Below are positions 39,628 to 48,378 of a stretch of 64,000 nucleotides of DNA, in pieces. The notes beneath the pieces were generated by a model, which saw only the letters and a program-made list of their open reading frames with translations, made no database searches and was not told the DNA's origin. Every line of letters starts with the position of its first letter. Positions within the stretch are counted from its first letter, which is position 1. The position numbers were made by a program, and so were the translations under genes. Location of the stretch: positions 1-64,000 of the forward strand of contig JBEKEK010000012.1 of NCBI GenBank assembly GCA_050013875.1, given 5' to 3'. The DNA is from Trebonia sp050013875 (GTDB taxonomy: Bacteria > Actinomycetota > Actinomycetes > Streptosporangiales > Streptosporangiaceae).

Positions 39628-41388
39628 GTGAACTCGCGGGTACCGGTACTGGTGTCGGTCAACGTAGGCATGCCGAAAGACGTGCCCTGGCAGGGCAAGA
39701 CGGTCTTCACCGGCGTGTGGAAGCACCAGGTGGACGGGCCGCAAATGGTGCGGCGGCTGAACATCGACGGGGATGGCCAGGGCGACCTGAACGGCCATGG
39801 CGGCGAGCAGCGCGCGGTGCTCGTCTACCAGCTCCAGTCCTACGACTACTGGCAGCGGCAATTCGGGCGGGACGACTTCACGCACGGCATGTTCGGGGAG
39901 AACCTCACCGTCGACGGGCTCCCTGACGACGAGGTCTGCATCGGCGACCGGTACCGCATCGGGGAGGCCGAGTTCGAGGTCACCCAGCCCCGCGTCACCT
40001 GCTACCGGGTCGGCATGCGGCTCGGCAGGCCCGAAATGGCGTCGCTGCTTGTCTCGCACCATCGCCCCGGCTTCTACATGCGCGTCATCACCGAGGGGCA
40101 CATCCGGGGCGGCGACGAGATCATCAAGACCGCAACCGGGCCGGGCGCGCTGTCGGTGGCCGACACGGACGCGCTGCTCTACCTCCCGGGCCGCGACCGG
40201 GCAAAGCTGAAGACCGCCCTGCGGATCCCGGCGCTGAGTCCCGGCTGGCAGGGCTCGTTCCGTGACCTGCTGACCGCTCCTGACGGCACCGACTCGCTCG
40301 CGGGCGGCGGGACGAGCCCGCCGGCCAGGCCGGCCTGGGCCGCCTTCCGGCAGCTGCGCGTCACCAAGATCGTCCCGGAGAGCGAGCACGTGTCCTCGAT
40401 CTACCTGGCCGCCCCCGACGGCACCCCGCTGCCGGCCGCCCAGCCGGGCCAGTACCTCACGCTCCGGGTCAGCGGCGCCGCCGACCCGCCCCCGGTGCGC
40501 AGCTACTCCCTGTCGTGGGGGGCCGGCGCCGGAGCCTACCGGATCAGCATCAAGCAGGAGCCGCACGGCGTCGTCAGCGGCTACCTGCACCGCAGCCTGC
40601 GACCAGGGGCAGAGCTGGACGTGGCCGCTCCCCGCGGCGATTTCGTCCTCACCGACGGCACCGGGCCGGTCCTGCTCATCTCGGCCGGCGTCGGGGCCAC
40701 GCCGGTGCTTGCCATGCTGCACCAGCTCGCGAATCTGCACAGCGAGCGGGAAGTCTGGTGGCTGTACGGGGCACGCGGTCCGCGCGAGCATCCCTTCGCC
40801 ACCGAGGCCCGCGATCTGCTGGCCTCGCTGCCGCACGCCCGTGAGCAGGTCTACTACAGCGCGGCCAGCCAAGCCGAACGCGAGAGCGCGCACGCCGCGG
40901 AAGGGCACCTCACCCAGGAAGCACTGGCCGGGCTGGCCGTCCCCGCCGACGCGACCGCCTACATCTGCGGGCCGTCGTCGTTCATGGCCGACCTGCAGAA
41001 AGCTCTGGCCGCGGTCGGCGTCGCGCCTGACGCGATCCACACGGAGCTGTTCGGGGCGCTCCCGGCGATCAATCCCGGGATCGCCAAGCAGGCCGGCCAG
41101 CCGCCCCACCAGCCGCCAGGCCCGCCAGGAACCGGGCCCCGGGTCACCTTCTCGCGCAGCGGCCTCACCACGGCGTTCGGCGACAACTGGGGCAACGTGC
41201 TCAACCTGGCCGACGCCTGCGACGTCCCCACCCGGTGGAGTTGCCGGACCGGCGTCTGCCACACCTGCACGACGCCCCTGCTGTCCGGCGACATCAGCTA
41301 CGACCCGGACCCGCTGGAACCACCGGCCGACGGCGACGTCCTCATCTGCTGCGCCCAGCCCAAGACCGACATTGTGCTCGACCTCTAG
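39628..41388 (+). CDS. MOSC domain fused to ferredoxin reductase and 2Fe-2S ferredoxin
   Basis: A three-part redox protein of 586 aa. Residues 1-210 are a YiiM-like MOSC domain (molybdenum cofactor sulfurase C-terminal type; GDLNGHGGEQRAVLVYQ, FGENLTV, CYRVGMRL). Residues about 240-480 form a flavin reductase (RSYSLS for FAD; LLISAGVGATPVLAML for NAD(P)H). Residues 495-586 are a plant-type ferredoxin with CRTGVCHTC and a final CC pair. It could pass electrons to or from a molybdenum-bound or N-hydroxylated substrate, as in MOSC-linked reductions. This architecture is known in actinobacteria. GTG 39628 is the start. Confidence 0.9.
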   Translation: MNSRVPVLVSVNVGMPKDVPWQGKTVFTGVWKHQVDGPQMVRRLNIDGDGQGDLNGHGGEQRAVLVYQLQSYDYWQRQFGRDDFTHGMFGENLTVDGLPDDEVCIGDRYRIGEAEFEVTQPRVTCYRVGMRLGRPEMASLLVSHHRPGFYMRVITEGHIRGGDEIIKTATGPGALSVADTDALLYLPGRDRAKLKTALRIPALSPGWQGSFRDLLTAPDGTDSLAGGGTSPPARPAWAAFRQLRVTKIVPESEHVSSIYLAAPDGTPLPAAQPGQYLTLRVSGAADPPPVRSYSLSWGAGAGAYRISIKQEPHGVVSGYLHRSLRPGAELDVAAPRGDFVLTDGTGPVLLISAGVGATPVLAMLHQLANLHSEREVWWLYGARGPREHPFATEARDLLASLPHAREQVYYSAASQAERESAHAAEGHLTQEALAGLAVPADATAYICGPSSFMADLQKALAAVGVAPDAIHTELFGALPAINPGIAKQAGQPPHQPPGPPGTGPRVTFSRSGLTTAFGDNWGNVLNLADACDVPTRWSCRTGVCHTCTTPLLSGDISYDPDPLEPPADGDVLICCAQPKTDIVLDL

Positions 41389-41473
41389 GCGGCACGTGCC
41401 ATGCTTCGGCTTGCGGACTTGGCCCGGGCGCTCAGCCGTTCAGGCCGGGATTAGCCTGCGGGAACTCCTTCGG

Positions 41474-41590
41474 TCAGTACTCAATCGCTGTCGCGGCCGA
41501 GGCGTGGGTGGCGAGGCTGACCGCCGAGGCCGCACCGAGCAGCGAAAGGCCGATAAGAATCGCGAAGATGATCTTCCGGGTCAATTTCAT
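41474..41590 (-). CDS. 38-residue secreted or membrane-inserted small protein
   Basis: A short gene found by eye: ATG 41590, stop TGA 41474-41476, with GGAGG seven bases upstream. The product starts MKLTRKIIFAILIGLSLLGA and continues through ASAVSLATHASA to end TAIEY. Positive start, hydrophobic core and an ALA-rich cut region make it a signal-peptide-like or single-helix protein. It lies 105 bases downstream of the kinase/phosphatase/VWA cassette on the same strand and could belong to it. Function unknown. Confidence 0.7.
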   Translation of the reverse strand: MKLTRKIIFAILIGLSLLGAASAVSLATHASAATAIEY

Positions 41591-41695
41591 GACAGAGCCT
41601 CCGTCGGGATCGAGTGCGATTGTTTATCGTAACCCGGCGGCAATCGCCTCGACTAGTCCAATTCCACCGCGTTCGGCGGTCTTCCCTGATGACTA

Positions 41696-43276
41696 TTAGC
41701 TGAGCTTTTCGGTTAAACCACGCGTGCGTTCGGGATAGGGATTTTGAATTTTGAACGGAAGGTGGCTTTCCCCATCTCCGTCGTGCGTCGCGTCATCGAC
41801 CTCGACCTCGACATCGCCGGCATCTGGTGTGCCGAACACCGGGAACAGCGCGGCCAGATCGTCAGCCGCCACGGTGAAGTCCGTGATTAGCTGACCTGCG
41901 TCGATGAACTCCTGCGCCATGAGGTCTGCCCGGCTTTTCGGAACTACCCAGGCGACCGACGCATCCCCCGCGAGCCGCCGCAGGGACGCTACAGCCGCCG
42001 AATCCGCCATCGGCGGCACGGGTGCGATGAACATGACCGCGGGGCGGGCCAGTGGAAGGCCCGACGACGGCCGCGCCGCGTCCCTGGTCAGCATCAGCTG
42101 GATCTGGTCAAGCACGGTAGCCAGATACAGGTCGGCGACTGCCCCGCGGACGTCGCGCTTGGTCAGCTGCCCGGCCGCGCGCAAGTCCCCTCGCAGCTCC
42201 ATGTCATCGCCCTGCGGGACTCGCAGATCGACCGACAGCCCGGGAAGCGCGGCGAGCCTTTGGTCGAGTTCCAGCACCAGCGCACGGCTGCGGTTCCACT
42301 CAGCCGGATCCCCCGCGTCCTGGTCGCCGGTGAGGACCAGATAGGCGAGGCCGCGGGCCTGTGCTGGCAGCCGCGACGGCTGCGCGTCAGGCTGACCGCC
42401 GCGCTGGCGTCCCCGCCCGGGTACCAGCCGGCGAACCAGACCAGACAGCGTCCGTGGCGCCATCGGCTCGGCCGCACCCTGATCTGGCCCGTCATGGCGG
42501 ACTGGTCTCTGCGGCTCGGCCGGCCCTGACTCAACGGAGCCGGGGCTGAACTGGAGGGTCTCTGTCGGCGCGGCGGTAGGGCCAGGTTCCTCTCCGAGCG
42601 CATCCGGGAGAGCCGCGGAGCTTCCCGTGCCCGGCACCGCGGCGGAAGGCATCGCGGCGCCTTCCCTGGCGACGTGCGAAACGAACTGATCGCGATACCG
42701 CGTCAACTCGTCAGGGGTAAGCCCGCGTTGCCGACCGCCCGCGAAGTCACGCATCAGGGCATCGGCGTACCGGAGCAGCTCGTCGACGAGTTCGTGGCGC
42801 TGCCAGGAACCCACCGGCGACACCCGGATTTGAGCTCCCCTGGGGGGACGGGGTACCCGCCGGTCTTCCCGGCTGGCGATGCCGAGCAGGCGGATGGGGA
42901 GCGCACTGAGGAACGGGGACGCGACGCAGTCCTGCAGCACGGCCTCAACCGTCGCGGCCGACCGATCCAGGATCACCGCGGCAAAGTAGTTACGGCCGAT
43001 GCCCGGCCGCGGCTGCAGCAGGTGATCCGTGATCCGGGCGGCGGCCGACTGACCACCCTCACTTGGCTGGTCGCCGATGTGCGCATAGCGCAGTTTGATG
43101 AAGTCGCCGAGCGAGGGCGACATGACGAGCCGCCCGTTTGCCTCGGTCGTCACCTTCTCGCCCAGCGAGACCGCGCCAATATAGCTCGTCACGAGAACGA
43201 GGCAGCTCTCGACGTCCGATGCCGTGTGCCCGTTGTCCGCGGCCAGGCTAGCGGAGTCCAGGTCCCTGTCGCTCAC
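41696..43276 (-). CDS. Unrecognised cytoplasmic protein of the VWA/PP2C/kinase cassette
   Basis: A 526-aa protein without transmembrane helices that I cannot assign. The N-terminal 190 residues look folded (ESCLVLVTSYIGAVSLGEK, LLRYADALMRDF). Residues about 215-305 are low-complexity and probably disordered, rich in Pro, Gly and Arg. The C-terminal 200 residues look like an alpha/beta domain (GLAYLVLTGDQDAGD, PAVMFIAPVPPMADS, VAWVVPKSRADLMAQEF). Its GTG start overlaps the stop of the DUF4407 gene by four bases (GTGA), so it belongs to the operon. It may be the cassette's substrate or effector. Confidence 0.8.
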   Translation of the reverse strand: MSDRDLDSASLAADNGHTASDVESCLVLVTSYIGAVSLGEKVTTEANGRLVMSPSLGDFIKLRYAHIGDQPSEGGQSAAARITDHLLQPRPGIGRNYFAAVILDRSAATVEAVLQDCVASPFLSALPIRLLGIASREDRRVPRPPRGAQIRVSPVGSWQRHELVDELLRYADALMRDFAGGRQRGLTPDELTRYRDQFVSHVAREGAAMPSAAVPGTGSSAALPDALGEEPGPTAAPTETLQFSPGSVESGPAEPQRPVRHDGPDQGAAEPMAPRTLSGLVRRLVPGRGRQRGGQPDAQPSRLPAQARGLAYLVLTGDQDAGDPAEWNRSRALVLELDQRLAALPGLSVDLRVPQGDDMELRGDLRAAGQLTKRDVRGAVADLYLATVLDQIQLMLTRDAARPSSGLPLARPAVMFIAPVPPMADSAAVASLRRLAGDASVAWVVPKSRADLMAQEFIDAGQLITDFTVAADDLAALFPVFGTPDAGDVEVEVDDATHDGDGESHLPFKIQNPYPERTRGLTEKLS

Positions 43277-44940
43277 AGCGCATCTCCCGGGTCCGGCAGG
43301 CCGAAATTCTGCGAGCCCGAGAGCTGGCCATTCGCCGCTGGCGGACCGTAACCAGGCGCGGGGGGATAGGCCGGGTGATTCCCATTAACCGCGTGCCCAT
43401 TACCAAGCTGCTGCCCGTACCCCGGCTGGCCAGGGACAGGATTGCCGTTCCCGTTCCCGTTCCCGTTCCCGTTGGCGGGGTAGCCGTTCCCGTTGGCCGG
43501 GTAGCCGTTCGGCGGCTGGGGGGCATTGGCATGCTGCTGGCCGCTGGCTGGCGGCTGCCCGGTGGCTGGGTGGCCCCCGTTCAGCGTGGCCTGGACCTGA
43601 CTGCTCCATTCGGCGAGCGCGGCGTCGAGAATCTCCTCCATCTTGGCCGCGACGGTGTCATTGGCCTTGAGGCCAAGCCCCTCCTGGCGCCTGGTCATGT
43701 CCAGCGCCTGCTTGATGCGGGCCGCTGAGGCCGCATCGGCTAGCTGGTGCTCCTCATCGGACTCGCGCACCTTCTTGCGGCGTTCGGTCCGCCGGTCGGC
43801 GTTCACCGCCTCAAGCAGCTTGTCGTCCTCGGCCGCCAGGATCTTCTCGTACGTGGTCGGCTTGCCCAGGTTGAGCAGCAGCTTGACCACGACGGGAAGC
43901 AGTTCAATGAGGAAAAACAGCGCGGCGACGGTTAGATGCGCCGCCAGCAGCGCCGGGTTGCCCGAGCTGGCCTGGAACAGCGCTTCCAGCTGCCTGAGGA
44001 GACCGGTGTTGTTGGTGCTCGTGTACTGGGCGTTGGCGTTCTGGCTCGCCAACTGAGCCTGTGCCGTCGCCAACTGGCTCCGCAGTCCGGGCAGTGCCCG
44101 CGCGGCCCCCTGCTGGTACCTGGCGGTGGCTGCCTTCTGCTGCCCGCTCAGGGCGGCCTGGGCGCTGGCGAGATTGCCCTGCGCCTTGCGGTACTCGGCG
44201 TCCAGCGTGTTGTAGGTCTGGAGGTCCTGCTGGTAAATCGCCCCCTTGGCCTGCGCGATGGGACCGGCCCCTGCCTTACCTGAGCCCGCGTCGCAGTCGT
44301 CTCCGTACAGCTCGCACTGCCACGTCGCGTATGCGTTGATCTCCGCCGTCTTGGCCGCGCTGACCTGGGGCCCGAGCTGGCTGACTTGGCTCTGCGCGGT
44401 CTGCAGCTGAGGGCTGGTGACGTTGTGCGGCAGCTGGCCGTCCTGGATCAGCTGGTCAGCGGTTATCTTGCCCTGCAGCGAGTTGACCTCGCCCTGCAGA
44501 GCGCTGTTGGCCTCGTCGTTCGCGACCTGCGTCGACTGCGTCAGGTTCATCGTGGTCATCGTCGCGTAGATGTCGTTGTGGAAGATCTCCAGCGTGATCG
44601 GCGTGGAGACGACCAAGGACACCACCACCGCCATCAGCAGACGGGGGATCGCGATGCCGATGAGCCGCTTCAGGTCCCGGGTCGATCCCATGCTGAGCAC
44701 GAGGAAGCGGTCCAGGTTGAGGATGACCAGGCCCCACACGATCCCGTAGATCGTGGCGATCGGCACCGGCAGGTGCATGGTGTTGTGGATGGCGAAGGTC
44801 ATGGACAGGGCGGCGATGCCGGACGTGGTCAGCAACACGCATCCCATCTGGGCGAACCTGCCACGGTCGCGTGGCGCCTTGCGCAAGGTTTCCAGGTCAG
44901 CACCGCCCAGCCAGGCCAGGAAATCGCCGATTCGGCTCAT
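43273..44940 (-). CDS. DUF4407 membrane protein with coiled coil and Asn/Gly-rich tail
   Basis: A 555-aa membrane protein of DUF4407. Three helices lie near residues 32-54, 59-82 and 90-118 (FAQMGCVLLTTSGIAALSM first), then an external coiled coil (about 135-320, rich in Gln and Ala with paired Cys in CELYGDDCDAG), a fourth helix (about 325-350) and a cytoplasmic charged region. The tail (455-545) is rich in Asn, Gly, Pro, with (NG) runs coded by a simple DNA repeat. The topology suits a sensor or channel-like subunit feeding the kinase cassette. Function unknown. Confidence 0.85.
   Translation of the reverse strand: MSRIGDFLAWLGGADLETLRKAPRDRGRFAQMGCVLLTTSGIAALSMTFAIHNTMHLPVPIATIYGIVWGLVILNLDRFLVLSMGSTRDLKRLIGIAIPRLLMAVVVSLVVSTPITLEIFHNDIYATMTTMNLTQSTQVANDEANSALQGEVNSLQGKITADQLIQDGQLPHNVTSPQLQTAQSQVSQLGPQVSAAKTAEINAYATWQCELYGDDCDAGSGKAGAGPIAQAKGAIYQQDLQTYNTLDAEYRKAQGNLASAQAALSGQQKAATARYQQGAARALPGLRSQLATAQAQLASQNANAQYTSTNNTGLLRQLEALFQASSGNPALLAAHLTVAALFFLIELLPVVVKLLLNLGKPTTYEKILAAEDDKLLEAVNADRRTERRKKVRESDEEHQLADAASAARIKQALDMTRRQEGLGLKANDTVAAKMEEILDAALAEWSSQVQATLNGGHPATGQPPASGQQHANAPQPPNGYPANGNGYPANGNGNGNGNGNPVPGQPGYGQQLGNGHAVNGNHPAYPPAPGYGPPAANGQLSGSQNFGLPDPGDAL
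43445..43510. repeat. Simple-sequence repeat in the DUF4407 gene tail
   Basis: CCGTTC repeats four times in a row (43445-43468), then two near-copies of a 21-base unit containing TAGCCGTTC follow to 43510. It codes for Asn-Gly runs; six-base units keep the frame, so length variation would only change tail length. Confidence 0.8.
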
Positions 44941-44979
44941 ATCTTCATTCCTTCGTCTCGTCTGCAGAAGGGTTGCTGG

Positions 44980-46413
44980 TTACGGCGCTTGCCGCGCGGC
45001 CTCGGCCCGCCGGTGCGCGTCATCCCAGATGGCCTGGGAGACGACGCGGGACGCGTCGAGGACCGCGGCGGTCACATCGGGCGGCGGCATGGCGACGGCT
45101 GTCCCCCGCATGAGGGTTTGGACCAGGTCGTAGGTTTGCAGGGTTGGCATCGGTGGCAGGTCCGGCAACCGCATAGCGGGAACCTTGTCAATGACAGGCC
45201 CCATCGAGTCCAGCGACAGCCGCGGCAAGTCCGGGATTTGCGGGGAAGGCAACGGGGGAACGTTGACCGTCAGCGGAGGGAGCTCGTAGAGCGAGATCTC
45301 CCCCAGGTCGAGCTTGACTGAGCCAAGGTTGTTAGCCACGGTAAGCGTGACCGGCCCCGATTGGTCCAGCTGGAAGGAACAGCCGTCGAAGTGCTGCTTC
45401 GGATCGACCGTGTGGTCGTGACCGTCCGCGGACACCGTGACCTCGGTCGCGTTCTCGAGCTGCCAGTCAACGCGGGCATCATGGCCGCGGATCAGGAAGG
45501 TCTTGCGCAGCCGGGCGGATATCACCCGCGGGGGCAGGGCGACCGGGTCAACCACTTCCCGTAGGTAGTTGTACAGCTCCTTGGCGGTCGGCCGGACACT
45601 CGGGTTGCCGTCAACCGCGCGCGCGATCAGCAGGGCGCCGGCCGCGTCCAATTCGTGCCCGGCAACCAGCCTGCCCGCGTCCTTGGCCTGCACGGTCTGG
45701 GTCAGCGTGCGCAGTATCGCCAGGCCGAGCTTGTAGACATCCGTGTAGTAGGTTTGCAGAACGTGCTGACCTGGCTCAGCCTCCGGCGGCTCCCAGGTCG
45801 GGGTGTTGCCCTGGACCCGGCTCTGGTCGGAGAACGGGGCCGCACCGTCGCAGTCGAGCAGCAGCACCCGCGGCGGCCGCAGCGCCCAGACCGCGTTCTT
45901 GCCGCTGATATCCCCGAATACCCAGCCGAGCTTATGCAGCCGTCCCACCGCGTAGACGAGCTTGCCCAGCAGGATCAGCCGCTCAACGGGGTCCGGGTAC
46001 GGAATGTCCACCTGCGCCTGCGCCAGGTACTCCTCGCCCGTGAACAGCCACTCGATTCCGCGCGCAAGGTCCTTCTGCTCCCCGGTCATCACGTCGTTCC
46101 CCTTGAAGAAGAAGTCCTCAGGGATAAGCGGCATCAGCAGACCGGTGACGGCACGGCCCTGGCCCTCCACCAGGGCAAGCGGCCATACGGCGACCTGGTC
46201 CAGGCTTGCCTGGGCGTCAGGGGTCAAGGCATCCCTGAAGTCAACCGCCCGCTCCGCGCTCCGGGCCTGGGCGTCGATGTCGACCGTGAACTTCTTGTAA
46301 GCCAGCGACGTCGCGGCACCGGCCAGGTGGTAGCCCTCCAGGCGGTAGACCTTGCCGAATCCTCCTTCAGAAATCAGCTTGGGATTTCCCAGGCTCTTCT
46401 CGCTGACCCGCAT
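44980..46413 (-). CDS. Serine/threonine protein kinase-like protein
   Basis: A 477-aa protein with an N-terminal divergent kinase domain. Gly-rich loop GGFGKVYRL (17-25), Lys in SLAYKKFTV, catalytic-loop equivalent GWVFGDISGKNAVW (Asp and Asn in place of a full HRD) and metal-binding LLDCDGAAPF replacing DFG. The C-terminal half is a beta-sandwich-like region (VDWQLENATEVTVSADG) followed by a Pro-rich tail. Its start lies inside the end of the PP2C gene (47-base overlap). It should phosphorylate partners in the cassette, opposed by the PP2C enzyme. Confidence 0.87.
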   Translation of the reverse strand: MRVSEKSLGNPKLISEGGFGKVYRLEGYHLAGAATSLAYKKFTVDIDAQARSAERAVDFRDALTPDAQASLDQVAVWPLALVEGQGRAVTGLLMPLIPEDFFFKGNDVMTGEQKDLARGIEWLFTGEEYLAQAQVDIPYPDPVERLILLGKLVYAVGRLHKLGWVFGDISGKNAVWALRPPRVLLLDCDGAAPFSDQSRVQGNTPTWEPPEAEPGQHVLQTYYTDVYKLGLAILRTLTQTVQAKDAGRLVAGHELDAAGALLIARAVDGNPSVRPTAKELYNYLREVVDPVALPPRVISARLRKTFLIRGHDARVDWQLENATEVTVSADGHDHTVDPKQHFDGCSFQLDQSGPVTLTVANNLGSVKLDLGEISLYELPPLTVNVPPLPSPQIPDLPRLSLDSMGPVIDKVPAMRLPDLPPMPTLQTYDLVQTLMRGTAVAMPPPDVTAAVLDASRVVSQAIWDDAHRRAEAARQAP

Positions 46414-47251
46414 CCTGCACGCTCCAGATACCCACGGTCGTCCGATCGTCTATGTGCGTCCGTTTCGCGAACCCGACTTGGGCCGCGAAGGTGAACGGGT
46501 CCGGCGGGTGCGCCCACCATTGCGCGAGCGCCGCCCGCACGTCAGGCCCGTACGACAACGGGTTGCCGACACCGTCGGACATTAGGAAGAGCGCGCCGCC
46601 GCTGAGCCGGAATGGGGAGATGGAACATTCCCCGTCAGCCGAGGGCAGCGGGCGAACGCTGCCCGCGTGATAGTCGTCGGCCGCTGTTTCCGCCGATGGC
46701 CCGGCGATCATGGTCCAGTCGCCGCCGCTGCTGAGGTGCCACAGCGGCGAGTCGCCGACCCATGCGACCTCGCCGACCCAGTCGTCGACTTCCCGGCCGA
46801 CGCTGACCGCTACCGCGGTGGTGGCCATCGCGAGCGGACCGCCCGGCGGGGACGCCGAGACCGCGTATTTGCCCAGTTCGTCGTTGACTTGCCGGTATGC
46901 GTCGGGCCAGGGAACCGCGGCCGCGCCGAGTTCCGCCAGGCGGCGGCTCACAAGCGCCGCCGCCTCATCGGAACGCTCAAACGACCCGACGCCGTCGCAC
47001 ACCACGAGGACCGCGACCGGTTCCTCGCCTGGCTGGGCGCGGTGGCCGAGCGCGAAGGCGTCCTGCCGCCCGGTCCGTCGATGCCGGTGCAGGATGCCTC
47101 GGCATGATGCCGCCCGGATAAGCATCCCGGGCAGGTCAGCGCAGCTTATCTCTACGTCCGCCGCGCCAACCCGTGCAGGCGGCGGGCCCGCGGGCACCTC
47201 AAGCGCCGCGCGCCCCGGATCCCCGATCGCATAGAACGAGTTGTCATCCAC
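46367..47251 (-). CDS. PP2C-type protein phosphatase
   Basis: A 294-aa phosphatase of the PPM/PP2C family. Metal-binding motifs are present: VVCDGVGSF, EVAWVGDSPLWH, LMSDGVGN and THIDDRTTVGIW. It would reverse the action of the overlapping kinase gene. It follows the VWA gene by eight bases. The first 55 residues are an extension of unknown role. Confidence 0.9.
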   Translation of the reverse strand: MDDNSFYAIGDPGRAALEVPAGPPPARVGAADVEISCADLPGMLIRAASCRGILHRHRRTGRQDAFALGHRAQPGEEPVAVLVVCDGVGSFERSDEAAALVSRRLAELGAAAVPWPDAYRQVNDELGKYAVSASPPGGPLAMATTAVAVSVGREVDDWVGEVAWVGDSPLWHLSSGGDWTMIAGPSAETAADDYHAGSVRPLPSADGECSISPFRLSGGALFLMSDGVGNPLSYGPDVRAALAQWWAHPPDPFTFAAQVGFAKRTHIDDRTTVGIWSVQDAGQREEPGKSQADF

Positions 47252-47259
47252 GGCGGGCG

Positions 47260-48006
47260 TCAGACGAAGTCGTCTGGATCACCGTAGATAATGCCGGAAT
47301 TCGCCGGTGGCGGAAGCGGCACCACGGCCGGCTCACCACCGCTTACCGTGCGACTGGAGGAGACGACGGTCTTCATGATGATGCCCAGCATTCCGTTGAG
47401 CGCTTCCTCCACGCTTTCGTCCCTGGCGTGGTACCACTTGCTCTTCCCTTGCGGGTAGGCGAGCTTCCGGAGGATGTCCTCGGGCGCCTCCCGGAACCCG
47501 AACGGCACGAAGATTGGATGCCCCTTCATGCCGACCTTGGTGTCGCTGTCGTAGCTCAGCGTGCCGATGAACGTCTGGTGCCAGTCGTGATCGAGGGGTT
47601 CGCCGTCGGTCAGGAAGAAGACGCATGGCCGGTAGACCTTGAGCCCGCGTGCCTTCAACTCGGCTGTATCCTGCGCGATGGTCTGCGCCAGCAACCGGAA
47701 GGCGGCGCCGTAGTTGGTGCCGCCCTGCGGTGACAGCGTCGGCACCTGCTGCTCGCTCATCCGCTCAAGCGGCATCACCACCTTCGCGATGTCGGAGAAC
47801 GTGGCGATCGCGATGTAGGCGACGTCGTTGGCCACCGGCTCGGCCAGGATTGCCCGCCGCAGCCGCCGCAGACCGTCGTTAAGCTCCGGCATATCGTTCG
47901 TCATCGACAGGGATACGTCACACATCAGGTAGAAGGGCATCACGATCTGCCCCACTTCCTCCGACGGGTACCCCGACATCCGCTCCTCGTTCATCCCGCT
48001 CCCCAT
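47260..48006 (-). CDS. VWA domain protein, TerY-like
   Basis: A 248-aa von Willebrand factor A domain protein. The metal-ion-dependent adhesion site is intact: DVSLS (DxSxS), Thr in PQGGTNYG and TDGEP. It resembles TerY-type proteins of tellurite/stress loci, which pair with a PP2C phosphatase and a kinase exactly as here. It is the first gene of the cassette. ATG 48006 gives the longest form; ATG 47994 is preceded by GGGGAG and may be the true start. Confidence 0.88.
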   Translation of the reverse strand: MGSGMNEERMSGYPSEEVGQIVMPFYLMCDVSLSMTNDMPELNDGLRRLRRAILAEPVANDVAYIAIATFSDIAKVVMPLERMSEQQVPTLSPQGGTNYGAAFRLLAQTIAQDTAELKARGLKVYRPCVFFLTDGEPLDHDWHQTFIGTLSYDSDTKVGMKGHPIFVPFGFREAPEDILRKLAYPQGKSKWYHARDESVEEALNGMLGIIMKTVVSSSRTVSGGEPAVVPLPPPANSGIIYGDPDDFV

Positions 48007-48378
48007 GAATGAGTAATCTGCTTTATATCGAACCTGGTAAATAAATGTAAGTTCAGGGGCCGATTACGCTAATTCTGCCCCTGAACGCGCCCCATGCCCC
48101 GATGAATGGCCAATACGCGGCCTATGGCTAGGGTACAGGCTGGGGCGTCCAGGTCAATTCCATCAATAGATGGAATTGGCCGGGAACCCCCTGAATCAAA
48201 ACTTTTCCACTTACTCTCACACCTAGCACGGTGCCATATTTCCGCTATCGACCGCTTTGTCCTTCAGTTGAGCGACCGCAATGACACCCGGATTCCAAAA
48301 ACCCACGTCATCCTCATGATATAGTTGACGTGTCAAGCACTTCACGGGCTTTCTGCGCCCGCTGTCGAGGAGGCTCAA
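48007..48378. promoter_or_regulatory. Divergent control region with three inverted repeats
   Basis: A 372-base, AT-rich stretch before the VWA cassette (left) and the LLM gene (right). It contains GTTCAGGGGC (48051-48060) with GCCCCTGAAC (48077-48086); CAATTCCATC (48155-48164) with GATGGAATTG (48169-48178), four bases apart; and TTGACGTGTCAA at 48325-48336. All arms are perfect. The last lies 43 bases before the LLM start. A short open frame at 48106-48324 has no ribosome site and is not called. Confidence 0.6.

Noticed and set aside
39414..39764. Minus-strand frame with FADVIFGQ text
   Set aside because: Only about 25 residues look protein-like and they change frame; perhaps a gene remnant, but too short to support.
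43445..43510. Short repeats considered as a CRISPR-like array
   Set aside because: The unit is six bases, in frame inside a coding tail, with no spacers or cas genes.
48106..48324. 72-codon plus-strand frame in the divergent region
   Set aside because: No ribosome site; it spans two palindromes and has no recognisable sequence.
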